Made by a program: the position numbers and the translations under genes. A DNA stretch of 64,000 nucleotides from Thermodesulfobacteriota bacterium (GTDB taxonomy: Bacteria; Desulfobacterota; Desulfobacteria; Desulfobacterales; Desulfosudaceae), in the NCBI GenBank assembly GCA_040753795.1, contig JBFMDX010000001.1:310001-374000 (forward strand), given 5' to 3'. The first letter of the stretch is position 1. Every line of letters starts with the position of its first letter. This document shows, piece after piece, positions 16,636-23,602 of this stretch. Below the pieces are notes generated by a model, which worked only from the letters and a program-made list of their open reading frames with translations, had not been told where the DNA came from and did no database searches.

Positions 16636-17145
16636 ATGAGCGACATCCACGCCAACCTGGAACGCTACCTGGACGCGGAGGCCATCCTCAACACCTTCTT
16701 CGTTTCGTTTGACTTTTGCCGCCAATGCATTGCCGCGGAAATGGAGGCCAACGGCCATCAGCCCACCGCGGCCTGCTGCAAGAACAAATATTACGCGCTC
16801 TATGACCTGGACCATCCGGCTTTTGATCTGCTGCGGGCGGAACGGCAAAAGCGCTACGGCAGCCCGGAAGATCACTGCCGGGAAAACCCGGTTTCCCCCT
16901 GCGAGTATCACGATCCGGCCAGGGGCTGCCTGCTGACCACTTATAAAAGCCCCATCTGCCTTTCTTTTCTGTGCCGCGAGGCCATCGATGCCTTACGAAC
17001 CATCCATGGCATTTATGCCTACGATTACCTGGGGGTCCATTATGCCCTGGAATTGATCCTCACCGGAGGATTCACCGCCGACCAGTACCGTCAATTCCGG
17101 GATAGCCTTCTGGAAATGGTTCGGAAGGTTGAAGGCAATTATTAG
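16636..17145 (+). CDS. Cysteine-rich conserved hypothetical protein
   Basis: From the ATG at 16636, 4 nt after the Nudix stop, the protein is 169 residues. I do not recognise a named family. It has ten or more cysteines in clusters: DFCRQCIAAEM, ACCKNKYYALYD, DHCRENPVSPCEYH, ARGCLLTTYKSPICLSFLC. These look like ligands for an Fe-S cluster or zinc, reminiscent of the CxxCxxCC (YkgJ-like) proteins though not the same pattern. The C-terminal half is helical with no signal or membrane segment. Tight spacing suggests co-translation with the Nudix protein. Confidence 0.75.
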   Translation: MSDIHANLERYLDAEAILNTFFVSFDFCRQCIAAEMEANGHQPTAACCKNKYYALYDLDHPAFDLLRAERQKRYGSPEDHCRENPVSPCEYHDPARGCLLTTYKSPICLSFLCREAIDALRTIHGIYAYDYLGVHYALELILTGGFTADQYRQFRDSLLEMVRKVEGNY

Positions 17146-17166
17146 CGGTGGCCATCAGAGATATTC

Positions 17167-17196
17167 TTTACTTTTAAACGCAGGTGAGCGTACAAT
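17167..17196 (+). promoter_or_regulatory. Candidate promoter for the aldehyde:ferredoxin oxidoreductase operon
   Basis: TTTACT at 17167-17172, an 18-bp spacer and TACAAT at 17191-17196 lie 40 nt upstream of the start at 17236. Confidence 0.45.
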
Positions 17197-17235
17197 CCTG
17201 TCTGCATCAACCCAACCAAAACAGGCGGTGACGAT

Positions 17236-19203
17236 ATGATTAAAAACAAAGGCTACATGGGGAAAATCCTGGTGGTGGACCTGACCAGCGGCGAGATCCG
17301 GGAAGAGACTCTGCCGGACGCGGTCTACGAGAAACACCTGGGCGGCCTGGGGCTGGCCGCTCACATCCTTTATGCCCGTATTCCCGCGGGCGCCGATCCC
17401 CTGGGGCCGGACAACATGCTGGCCTTTGTCCCGGGGCTTCTGACCGGCACGGGCAGCCTGTTTACCGGGCGCTGGATGGTGGCCGGCAAATCGCCCCTTA
17501 CCGGCGGCTGGGGCGACGCCAACTGCGGCGGCACCTTTGCCCCGGAAATCAAGCGCTGCGGATATGACGGCATTTTTATTAAAGGCATCAGCGAAAAACC
17601 CGTCTACCTTTACGTGGACGATCACACCCGGGAACTGCGGGACGCCTCGACCGTCTGGGGACTGGATACGGTCGAAGCCGAGGAATACCTGGAAACGCAC
17701 GCCAAAGAAAAAGGGAAAAAGCCGAAAGTGGTCTGCATCGGTCCGGCCGGCGAAAAGCTGTCCCTGATCTCGGGTATCTCCACGGACAAAGGCCGCATGG
17801 CCGCCCGGTCGGGCCTGGGCGCCGTCATGGGCTCAAAACGATTAAAAGCCGTGGTCCTGTCCGGCCAGAAACGGATCGGGGCTCATGACCGGAATGAAAT
17901 GAAACGCCTCAGCCGGATGTGCAACAAATGGGTGCAGTTCCAGCCGCCCTTTGTCACCGGGCCCATGACCGCCTTTGTCGGGGCGCTGCTGCGCGTCATG
18001 CCCACGGTGCTCACCCAGGACGGCATGCTTTACAAGATCCTGCTGAAAAAATGGGGCACGGTCTCCATGAACCAGATGTCGCCGGAAATGGGGGACTCCC
18101 CCATCAAGAACTGGAAAGGCAGTTCCCGCGACTGGGGTTTTCGCAAAAGCTACTCCACCAACCCGGATGTCTTTAAAAACTGTGAAATCGTCAAATTCCA
18201 CTGCTATTCATGCCCGCTGGGCTGCGGCGGCATCTGCACCATGGACGACAAATACACCCATACCCATAAACCCGAGTACGAAACCGTTCTTTCCCTGGGC
18301 GGGTTCTGCATGAACCAGGACGTCAAGGGGATCTTTTACCTGAACGAACTGCTCAACCGGGCCGGCATGGACACCATCTCCGCCGGCCATGCCGTCGCCT
18401 TCGCCCTGGAATGTTACGAGGAAGGGATTATCACCAGAAAGGACACCGACGGCCTGGACCTGACCTGGGGCAATGCCGAGGCCATCGTCGCCCTGGTCGA
18501 GAAAATGGTGAAGCGCGAGGGCTTCGGTCATGTGCTCGCCGACGGCGTGAAACAGGCCGCGCTGCGGATCGGCAAAGGCGCCGAGGCCTTCGCCGTTCTT
18601 GCCGGCGGCCAGGAGCCGGCCATGCACGATTCGCGCAACGATCCCGGTTTCGCCCTTCACTACAGCGTGGAGCCCACCCCCGGCCGTCATACCCTGGGCT
18701 CGCACCTGTATTACGAGATGTATCAGTTATGGAAGGTGGTCAAGGGGATTCCCAAAATCCCGCCCATGTATTTGAAGGGCAGCAAGTACAAGAACCCGGA
18801 AAAGCAGGCCGCCATCGGCGCGGCCAACAGCCGCTTCATGACCCTGGTCAACTGCACCGGCGCCTGCCTGTTTGCCTCTTTCCTGGGCGCCAAACGCTTT
18901 CCCCTGTTTGACTGGATGAACGCCGCCAACGGCTGGCAATTGACGCCCAATGACTATATGGACCTGGCCGGGGACATCCATACCATCAAGCAATCCTTCA
19001 ACGTCAAACACGGCATCGAACCCAAAGACTGCAAAATCAGCGACCGCGCCCTGGGGCGGCCGCTCCAGACCGAAGGGGCCAATAAAGGCCGGTCCATCGA
19101 TATCGAGGCCATGATGACCCATTACTGGGAGCAGTTCGGCTGGGACGGCCGGACCGGCAAGCCCAGCCCGGAAACCATGAAACGCCTGGATGGCGGCGTA
19201 TAG
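17236..19203 (+). CDS. Aldehyde:ferredoxin oxidoreductase family tungstoenzyme
   Basis: This 655-residue protein opens MIKNKGYMGKILVVDLTSGE, the standard start of the AOR family. GRWMVAGKSPLTGGWGDANC and GGTFAPEIKRCGYDGIFIKG are the pterin-binding domain signatures. The single 4Fe-4S cluster is bound by CYSCPLGCGGIC (first Cys at 323) and a distal Cys in NCTGACLFASF (about 540-544). Family enzymes oxidise aldehydes to acids and pass electrons to ferredoxin with a tungstopterin cofactor. The four-cluster ferredoxin 11 nt downstream is the likely electron partner. The exact aldehyde is unknown. The benzylic, glyceraldehyde and general AOR branches cannot be told apart by eye. Confidence 0.92.
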   Translation: MIKNKGYMGKILVVDLTSGEIREETLPDAVYEKHLGGLGLAAHILYARIPAGADPLGPDNMLAFVPGLLTGTGSLFTGRWMVAGKSPLTGGWGDANCGGTFAPEIKRCGYDGIFIKGISEKPVYLYVDDHTRELRDASTVWGLDTVEAEEYLETHAKEKGKKPKVVCIGPAGEKLSLISGISTDKGRMAARSGLGAVMGSKRLKAVVLSGQKRIGAHDRNEMKRLSRMCNKWVQFQPPFVTGPMTAFVGALLRVMPTVLTQDGMLYKILLKKWGTVSMNQMSPEMGDSPIKNWKGSSRDWGFRKSYSTNPDVFKNCEIVKFHCYSCPLGCGGICTMDDKYTHTHKPEYETVLSLGGFCMNQDVKGIFYLNELLNRAGMDTISAGHAVAFALECYEEGIITRKDTDGLDLTWGNAEAIVALVEKMVKREGFGHVLADGVKQAALRIGKGAEAFAVLAGGQEPAMHDSRNDPGFALHYSVEPTPGRHTLGSHLYYEMYQLWKVVKGIPKIPPMYLKGSKYKNPEKQAAIGAANSRFMTLVNCTGACLFASFLGAKRFPLFDWMNAANGWQLTPNDYMDLAGDIHTIKQSFNVKHGIEPKDCKISDRALGRPLQTEGANKGRSIDIEAMMTHYWEQFGWDGRTGKPSPETMKRLDGGV

Positions 19204-19214
19204 GAGATATAACC

Positions 19215-19652
19215 ATGGCTTATTTTATAACGGAAACCTGTAACGGCTGCACCTCCTGCGCCCGGCTCTGCCCGGCCGGCGCCATTCAGGGGGAAAAAAA
19301 GAACCGCCATGTCATCGACCTTGGCCTGTGCATCGAATGCGGCGCCTGCGGCCGGATCTGCCCGCAAAGCGCTTTGCAGGACCCGACCGGCCGGGCCGTG
19401 CAAAGCGTCAAAAAGCAATTCTGGGCCAAACCGGTGTTCAACCACAAGACCTGCATGGCCTGCGGCATCTGCATCAACGCCTGCCCCGCGGGCTGCCTCA
19501 AGCCGGGTGAACCGTCCAGAAAGGACAAGAACGCCTATCCCGAACTGGCCGACCCCGGCGCCTGCTTAAGCTGCGGCTTCTGCGCCGACGAGTGCCCGGT
19601 GGAAGCCGTCACGCTGGAGGCGCCGCCGGAAGCCATGGCCAAAGCCGGTTAA
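19215..19652 (+). CDS. Four-cluster 4Fe-4S ferredoxin, partner of the aldehyde oxidoreductase
   Basis: This 145-residue protein consists almost entirely of four CxxCxxCxxxCP motifs: CNGCTSCARLCP, CIECGACGRICP, CMACGICINACP and CLSCGFCADECP. It would therefore carry four 4Fe-4S clusters in two ferredoxin-like pairs. AGGAGATATAACC precedes the ATG and overlaps the end of the oxidoreductase gene. It is probably an electron-transfer subunit, like the ferredoxin-like partners found next to several bacterial AOR genes. Confidence 0.9.
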   Translation: MAYFITETCNGCTSCARLCPAGAIQGEKKNRHVIDLGLCIECGACGRICPQSALQDPTGRAVQSVKKQFWAKPVFNHKTCMACGICINACPAGCLKPGEPSRKDKNAYPELADPGACLSCGFCADECPVEAVTLEAPPEAMAKAG

Positions 19653-19768
19653 AACAGGCCATCCTCATGGCGGACGCGGGAGAAAACCGCCAAAGAAAAC
19701 CTGTGGACATTTTAAAAAAAATCTGCCAAATATCTCAAACCAATCCACGCACGGATTCACACCCCATT

Positions 19769-19844
19769 GCCCCCGTAGCTCAGTGGATAGAGCAACGGAT
19801 TCCTAATCCGTGTGCCGCGTGTTCGATTCACGCCGGGGGCACCA
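19769..19844 (+). tRNA. tRNA-Arg (anticodon CCT)
   Basis: The acceptor stem GCCCCCG (19769-19775) pairs with CGGGGGC, followed by discriminator A and an encoded CCA. The D arm reads GCTC..GAGC. The anticodon stem ACGGA/TCCGT encloses the loop TTCCTAA, giving anticodon CCT. The T arm is GCGTG-TTCGATT-CACGC. All four arms pair perfectly, so it should be functional. It reads rare AGG codons. tRNA genes are common integration sites, but I see no integrase or duplicated tRNA end nearby. Confidence 0.97.
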
Positions 19845-19983
19845 ATAAAAGCCAGGGACAAAAAGAATGTTGTGTATAAAAAGGACATGGTATGATGTCC
19901 ACATTGATAAACAGCAAAAACCGGGGAGACGGTGACCAGGAATTTTCTGGAAACACAAGGATCTAAAGAAAAGGAGATCGGTC

Positions 19984-20361
19984 ATGGTGAAGAAGCAGCC
20001 TGTCGTGGAGAAGAAGCAAGCAGAGAAGGGGAAAAAGAAATCCGTTAAAAAGGAAAAACCCCTCATTATTGACGCCATTGGGCAGGCCATGTCCGCCGGC
20101 GTCGGACTGGCTTTAAAGACCAGGGACGAGGCGAAAAAGTTCGCCAACGATCTTATCAAAAAGGCGGAGTTGTCGGAAAAAGAAGGCAAGAAATTTATTG
20201 ACGACCTTTTGAAACGTTACGACACGTCCCGCGAAAAGCTGGAAGATAAAGTGGAAAAAGCCGTCAAGGATATCGTCGGCCGCTCCGGCCTGGTAACAAA
20301 AGACGAGTTGGAAGAAATCAAGGAAGAGCTCAAAAAGCTGAAGGGTCCCTCTGCTGAATAG
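19984..20361 (+). CDS. Phasin-like / PhaF-type granule-associated protein
   Basis: This 125-residue protein starts at 19984 after AAGGAGA. A very basic N-terminal tail, rich in Lys with VEKK/KGKKK runs (residues 1-30), is followed by a long amphipathic helix: IIDAIGQAMSAGVGLALKTR, then KFANDLIKKAELSEKEGKKF, ending LEEIKEELKKLKGPSAE. This matches the small PhaF/PhaI-type (poly(hydroxyalkanoate) granule-associated) family. These proteins coat carbon-storage granules or act as general helical surfactants or nucleoid-linked proteins. No PHA synthase is in this window, so the granule role is inferred from family only. Confidence 0.8.
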   Translation: MVKKQPVVEKKQAEKGKKKSVKKEKPLIIDAIGQAMSAGVGLALKTRDEAKKFANDLIKKAELSEKEGKKFIDDLLKRYDTSREKLEDKVEKAVKDIVGRSGLVTKDELEEIKEELKKLKGPSAE

Positions 20362-20377
20362 AGGATTTCAATCCTCT
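20360..20377 (+). terminator. Weak hairpin overlapping the phasin stop
   Basis: AGAGGATT and AATCCTCT form an 8-bp perfect stem with a 2-nt centre, followed by GCCTTGTCCTTTA rather than a T-run. It may be a weak terminator. Confidence 0.35.
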
Positions 20378-20430
20378 GCCTTGTCCTTTATCCAGAGATT
20401 GCCAATGCCTTTATTCCATTGACCGGCCGG

Positions 20431-20568
20431 TTTTGCCTTCGTCATCACCCGGCTTAACCGGGTGATTTAGCCTGATAGCTTTGCCGCCGTCAGTTCCCGC
20501 CTTAATCGGCAGCCGATTGGTCTTGCCTCCGTCATCACCCGGTTTAACCGGGTGATCCAGTATAAAAC
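20431..20568. repeat. Tandem REP-like copies (CGTCATCACCCGG...CCGGGTGAT family)
   Basis: Two good copies (20431-20480 and 20521-20568) of TTGCCTYCGTCATCACCCGG followed by YTTAACCGGGTGAT flank a degenerate copy at about 20481-20520. The inner part forms a stem ATCACCCGG/CCGGGTGAT. The second copy ends GATCCAGTATAAAAC, a tail that recurs in the copies at 25159-25222 and 23197-23316, so this is a dispersed family. Confidence 0.75.
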
Positions 20569-20607
20569 AGCCATATTCCATTTTCCCCGCGAATTTTTTT
20601 CATCAAC

Positions 20608-20626
20608 TGTGACCGGATCTGTCACA
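20608..20626. promoter_or_regulatory. 19-bp palindromic operator, copy 1 (upstream of Hsp70-TPR)
   Basis: TGTGACCGGATCTGTCACA is built of half-sites TGTGAC and GTCACA separated by 7 bp. It lies 104 nt upstream of the Hsp70-TPR start and is preceded by an AATTTTTTT run. The same element occurs at 25836-25854 (upstream of cas1) and, as the exact reverse complement, at 43114-43132 (upstream of the minus-strand 42059-43045 gene). The half-sites resemble CRP/FNR-type sites but the spacing is longer than the CRP consensus. Confidence 0.6.
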
Positions 20627-20649
20627 CTTCGGTGTTAAGGCTTAACCAA

Positions 20650-20671
20650 GGCTGAAAAATGTTTTTCAGCC
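20650..20671. promoter_or_regulatory. Perfect 10-bp inverted repeat upstream of Hsp70-TPR
   Basis: The arms GGCTGAAAAA and TTTTTCAGCC are perfect complements around a 2-nt centre, 59 nt before the ATG. It could be a second operator or a leader hairpin with a T-run in its 3' arm. It is not the CIRCE consensus. Confidence 0.45.
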
Positions 20672-20730
20672 GGGGACCAGCATCGGAAGGGTGGGCATTT
20701 TTATTCATCTGCAGCAAAAGGGGGATAAAA

Positions 20731-23148
20731 ATGGATATTATCAAAAGGTTTTCCAATCAGCCGGTGTCCCGGAGCGGGGGGATTGTCCGCACCCTCAGCA
20801 TCGACCTGGGCACCACCAACTCCACCATCGCGGAAAGTATCTGGCTTCCGGGGTACCCGCCCATGTGCCGGGTGCTCAAGATCATCCAGCCGCTGGCCAC
20901 CGGGACGTTCACCGGCGAGCTGGTGCCGTCCTTCCTGGCGGTGACGAAGAGCGATACGGTCATCGTCGGGGAAGGGGCCAGGCGCCTGCGGTCGGGCGCG
21001 GACAAAGGCGAACTGGGTCGGTGGCGGAACTATTTTTACGAAACCAAAAACGACATGGGGCTGAACAAAACCTATGCCGAGGCCCCGGCATATCTGGATC
21101 ACGCCTACAAGGCGGCCGGATATCTCCTGGCCTTTCTGGTGGAGGCCGCGGAAAAAAACGCCACGGCCCCATACCAGGCCCTGACCGTAACCGTGCCGGC
21201 CTCTTTCCAGATGAACCAGCGGCAGGACACCCTGCGGGCCGCTCAGATGGCCGACCTTCACCTGGGGCAGGACAGCCTGCTGGAAGAGCCGGCCGCGGCC
21301 CTGATCGACTACCTCATGTCCGACAACAAGCGGCTCTTTCTGTCGCCGGGAAAAGAAGTCGTCTGCCTGATCTTTGATTATGGCGGCGGCACCTGCGACG
21401 TGTCCGTGGTCTCCATCACCAGCAGCGGAGAAAACAAACCCCTGACGGTGAGCGAACGCTCCGTGTCCCGATATCACCGCCTGGGCGGCGGCGATATCGA
21501 CGCCGCCATCGTCCACGAAGCGCTGATCCCGGCGCTTATGACGGAGAACAAACTGGGGCCGCTGGAGCTGACCTGGGAAAACAAGAAACTGGAACTGGAA
21601 CCCCAGTTGATCGCCACGGCGGAAATTCTGAAAATTGACCTGTGCCGAAAAATCCGCCAATCCATTGACCAGTGTGAGTATGCCGAGGTCAACCCAACCA
21701 TGTTCAAGGTCACGGCCCCGGATATCACCTGCCGGCTGAACGGCAGAGATTTTCATCTGTCCTGCCCGAGCCTGTCGGCCGCTCAGTTTGAAGGCCTGCT
21801 GGAACCGTTTCTGGACACCGACCATCTCTATGCCCGGGAAACCGAATACCGGCTGACCCAGTCCATTTTTTCTCCTATTGAGGACGCCCTGGACCGGGCC
21901 GGTATCGATGCCAGGAAGGTGGATTTCTGCCTGATCACCGGCGGCAGCGTGCTTATCCCGCAGGTGCGGCACGCCATTGAGGCATACTTCGGCAAGGACA
22001 AGGTGGGCTGTCACGATGATCCGGAGCTGATGCAGACGGCGGTGGCCCGGGGCGCGGCCTGGAACACCATTTTCAAGACCATCACCGGTCGCCCCCTGAT
22101 TCAGCCCGTCCTGCACGACGGCATCGACCTGGAAACCAATGACGGCAACTGCCATACCCTGATCGAACCCGGCACGCCGCTGCCCTGGCCGGAAGACGGG
22201 TCCTGGCGCCGCCTGGCGCTGGAGGCGCCGAAAGTCAGCCGGTTGTTCGTCGAGCAGTTGCGGTTCAAGCTGATGAGCGGTCTGGATGGCCGGCATCTGT
22301 TGAATGAGATCTGGGACCTGCCCCAGGCCGCCTGTCCCGGTGATGAAATCATCATGGAATACCGCGTCACCGCCGGCAAGCAGTTTGAATGCCGGGCGTT
22401 TCTGAAAAAAGTGCCCGACGCGGAGTTTATCCGAACCATAGAAAATCCCCTGGTCAACGTGGTCAATCCCGGCTCCGTGCGCCTGAAAATCGAGGAAACC
22501 GAGGAGATGCTGCGCCGGCAAAAAGGCGGCACCCGCGAGAACGTGGACGACTACATCAACCTGGCCGAATGGTACGCGGAACTGAATCAGCATGAAAAGG
22601 CCCTGCATTGCCTGCATGTCGCGCTGAAGAAAAACGACGGGCCGAATGCCAGCGCGCTCCACCTGCAGGGAAACTACTACGGACAACTGAAGAATTATGA
22701 CCGGGCGGAGAAAGCCTATCAGGAAGCCTGGCGCACGGATCCGTCCTGGACCGGTCCGCTCTTCAATCTGGCGCTTCTGTACCGGAACACGAAACGGCAC
22801 GACGAAGCGCTCAATATCATTGATAAGGCGATGGAAACCACGGATGATGCCGGCGCCTTCCTGTCCCTGAAAGCGAACATTCTTCATCGCATGGAGAAAG
22901 CGGAACAGGCCCGGAAGGTCGCCGGCGAGGCGTTAGAACGGTTTCTCCCACTGAAAATGCAGAGCGAATGGGAACTGGGCTGGTATCTGACCAATGCCCG
23001 GTTCTTGAAAGACGATAAGACCGTGGCCGCGGCCGAGGCGGAAAAAGAGCGCCGGAAAAAAACGCCCGAACCCGAACCGGATGACGATACTCCCCGGCCC
23101 GTGGTCAAAGGCAACCTGGTGCCGTTCAACCGGGCCACCGCCGCCTGA
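20731..23148 (+). CDS. Hsp70 (DnaK-like) ATPase fused to C-terminal TPR domain
   Basis: The ATG at 20731 follows AAGGGGGAT and gives 805 residues. An extra 24 codons upstream are open but lack a ribosome site. The N-terminal half is an Hsp70/actin-fold ATPase: TLSIDLGTTNSTIAES near residue 25, LTVTVPASFQMNQRQDTLRA, LEEPAAALIDYL, LIFDYGGGTCDVSVV, and LITGGSVLIPQVRHAIEAYF near 410. There is no recognisable DnaK substrate-binding domain motif. Instead the region after about residue 610 contains TPR repeats (YINLAEWYAELNQHEKALHC, then YYGQLKNYDRAEKAYQEAWR, then LFNLALLYRNTKRHDEALNI). The C-terminus is charged. Hsp70-TPR fusions like this act as specialised chaperones. The client is unknown. Confidence 0.88.
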   Translation: MDIIKRFSNQPVSRSGGIVRTLSIDLGTTNSTIAESIWLPGYPPMCRVLKIIQPLATGTFTGELVPSFLAVTKSDTVIVGEGARRLRSGADKGELGRWRNYFYETKNDMGLNKTYAEAPAYLDHAYKAAGYLLAFLVEAAEKNATAPYQALTVTVPASFQMNQRQDTLRAAQMADLHLGQDSLLEEPAAALIDYLMSDNKRLFLSPGKEVVCLIFDYGGGTCDVSVVSITSSGENKPLTVSERSVSRYHRLGGGDIDAAIVHEALIPALMTENKLGPLELTWENKKLELEPQLIATAEILKIDLCRKIRQSIDQCEYAEVNPTMFKVTAPDITCRLNGRDFHLSCPSLSAAQFEGLLEPFLDTDHLYARETEYRLTQSIFSPIEDALDRAGIDARKVDFCLITGGSVLIPQVRHAIEAYFGKDKVGCHDDPELMQTAVARGAAWNTIFKTITGRPLIQPVLHDGIDLETNDGNCHTLIEPGTPLPWPEDGSWRRLALEAPKVSRLFVEQLRFKLMSGLDGRHLLNEIWDLPQAACPGDEIIMEYRVTAGKQFECRAFLKKVPDAEFIRTIENPLVNVVNPGSVRLKIEETEEMLRRQKGGTRENVDDYINLAEWYAELNQHEKALHCLHVALKKNDGPNASALHLQGNYYGQLKNYDRAEKAYQEAWRTDPSWTGPLFNLALLYRNTKRHDEALNIIDKAMETTDDAGAFLSLKANILHRMEKAEQARKVAGEALERFLPLKMQSEWELGWYLTNARFLKDDKTVAAAEAEKERRKKTPEPEPDDDTPRPVVKGNLVPFNRATAA

Positions 23149-23196
23149 AGGGGGGAAACGTGTAGCGGAAGGCTTCACAGGCTGTTCAACAACTCG

Positions 23197-23316
23197 TCAT
23201 CCCGGGCAGTGGAGCGAAGCGGAACGTGACCCGGGATCCAGTATAAAATTGATTTTATTCATTTTTCTGGATTCCGGATCTCGTCCGACGTTGTCGGACT
23301 CGTCCGGAATGACGAT
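23197..23316. repeat. Paired REP-like hairpins (BIME-like) downstream of Hsp70-TPR
   Basis: Two facing hairpins occur: CGTCATCCCGGG...CCCGGGATCCAGTATAAAA (23197-23248) and CTGGATTCCGGA...TCCGGAATGACG (about 23264-23315). The halves mirror each other, so the whole is a composite palindrome. The arrangement matches REP-pair elements and shares the GATCCAGTATAAAA tail with the repeats near 20.5 and 25.2 kb. Apart from this, the A/T repeat at 23404 and the promoter at 23507, the 454-nt gap 23149-23602 holds nothing I can call. Confidence 0.7.
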
Positions 23317-23403
23317 TGCTTCGACTTATTAGACAGTCTGTTCAGCCTTCCAGAAGCAGATAATGACGCCGGACGATATTTCCGGCGCCATTATCTCACT
23401 TAA

Positions 23404-23445
23404 CCACTTAAAACTTAAAACTTAAAACTTAACACTTAAAACTTA
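23404..23445. repeat. Short tandem AAACTTA repeats
   Basis: About five copies of a 7-mer (AAACTTA and variants) lie in a row in the gap before the AlbA-type gene. On the other strand it reads TAAGTTTTAAGT, resembling the GGTTTAAGG repeats at 46451-46484. Confidence 0.8.
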
Positions 23446-23506
23446 TCTCCAAAACAGCCCGGTGGAATTAAGCCTATATCAACTTGATTTTAATGAAAAA
23501 ATTATG

Positions 23507-23535
23507 TTGACAGCCGGCTGCCGCAGGTTTAACTA
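23507..23535 (+). promoter_or_regulatory. Sigma70-type promoter for the AlbA/Schlafen-type regulator
   Basis: TTGACA at 23507-23512, a 17-bp spacer and TAACTA at 23530-23535 lie 67 nt upstream of the start codon. Confidence 0.45.
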
Positions 23536-23602
23536 CTGTTCGAGGGGGGGCAAAGATTCAAAAACATAACATAAACCAATAATACAGCAGGGAGGCTGAA
23601 AA

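Noticed and set aside
19769-19844. tRNA-Arg as an integration site for a mobile element covering the accessory region
   Set aside because: No integrase gene and no duplicated tRNA 3' end could be found in the window; the island is suggested by content only.
20701-22887. 728-codon minus-strand frame opposite Hsp70-TPR
   Set aside because: It is antisense to an unmistakable Hsp70/TPR gene and is a by-product of high GC at third positions.
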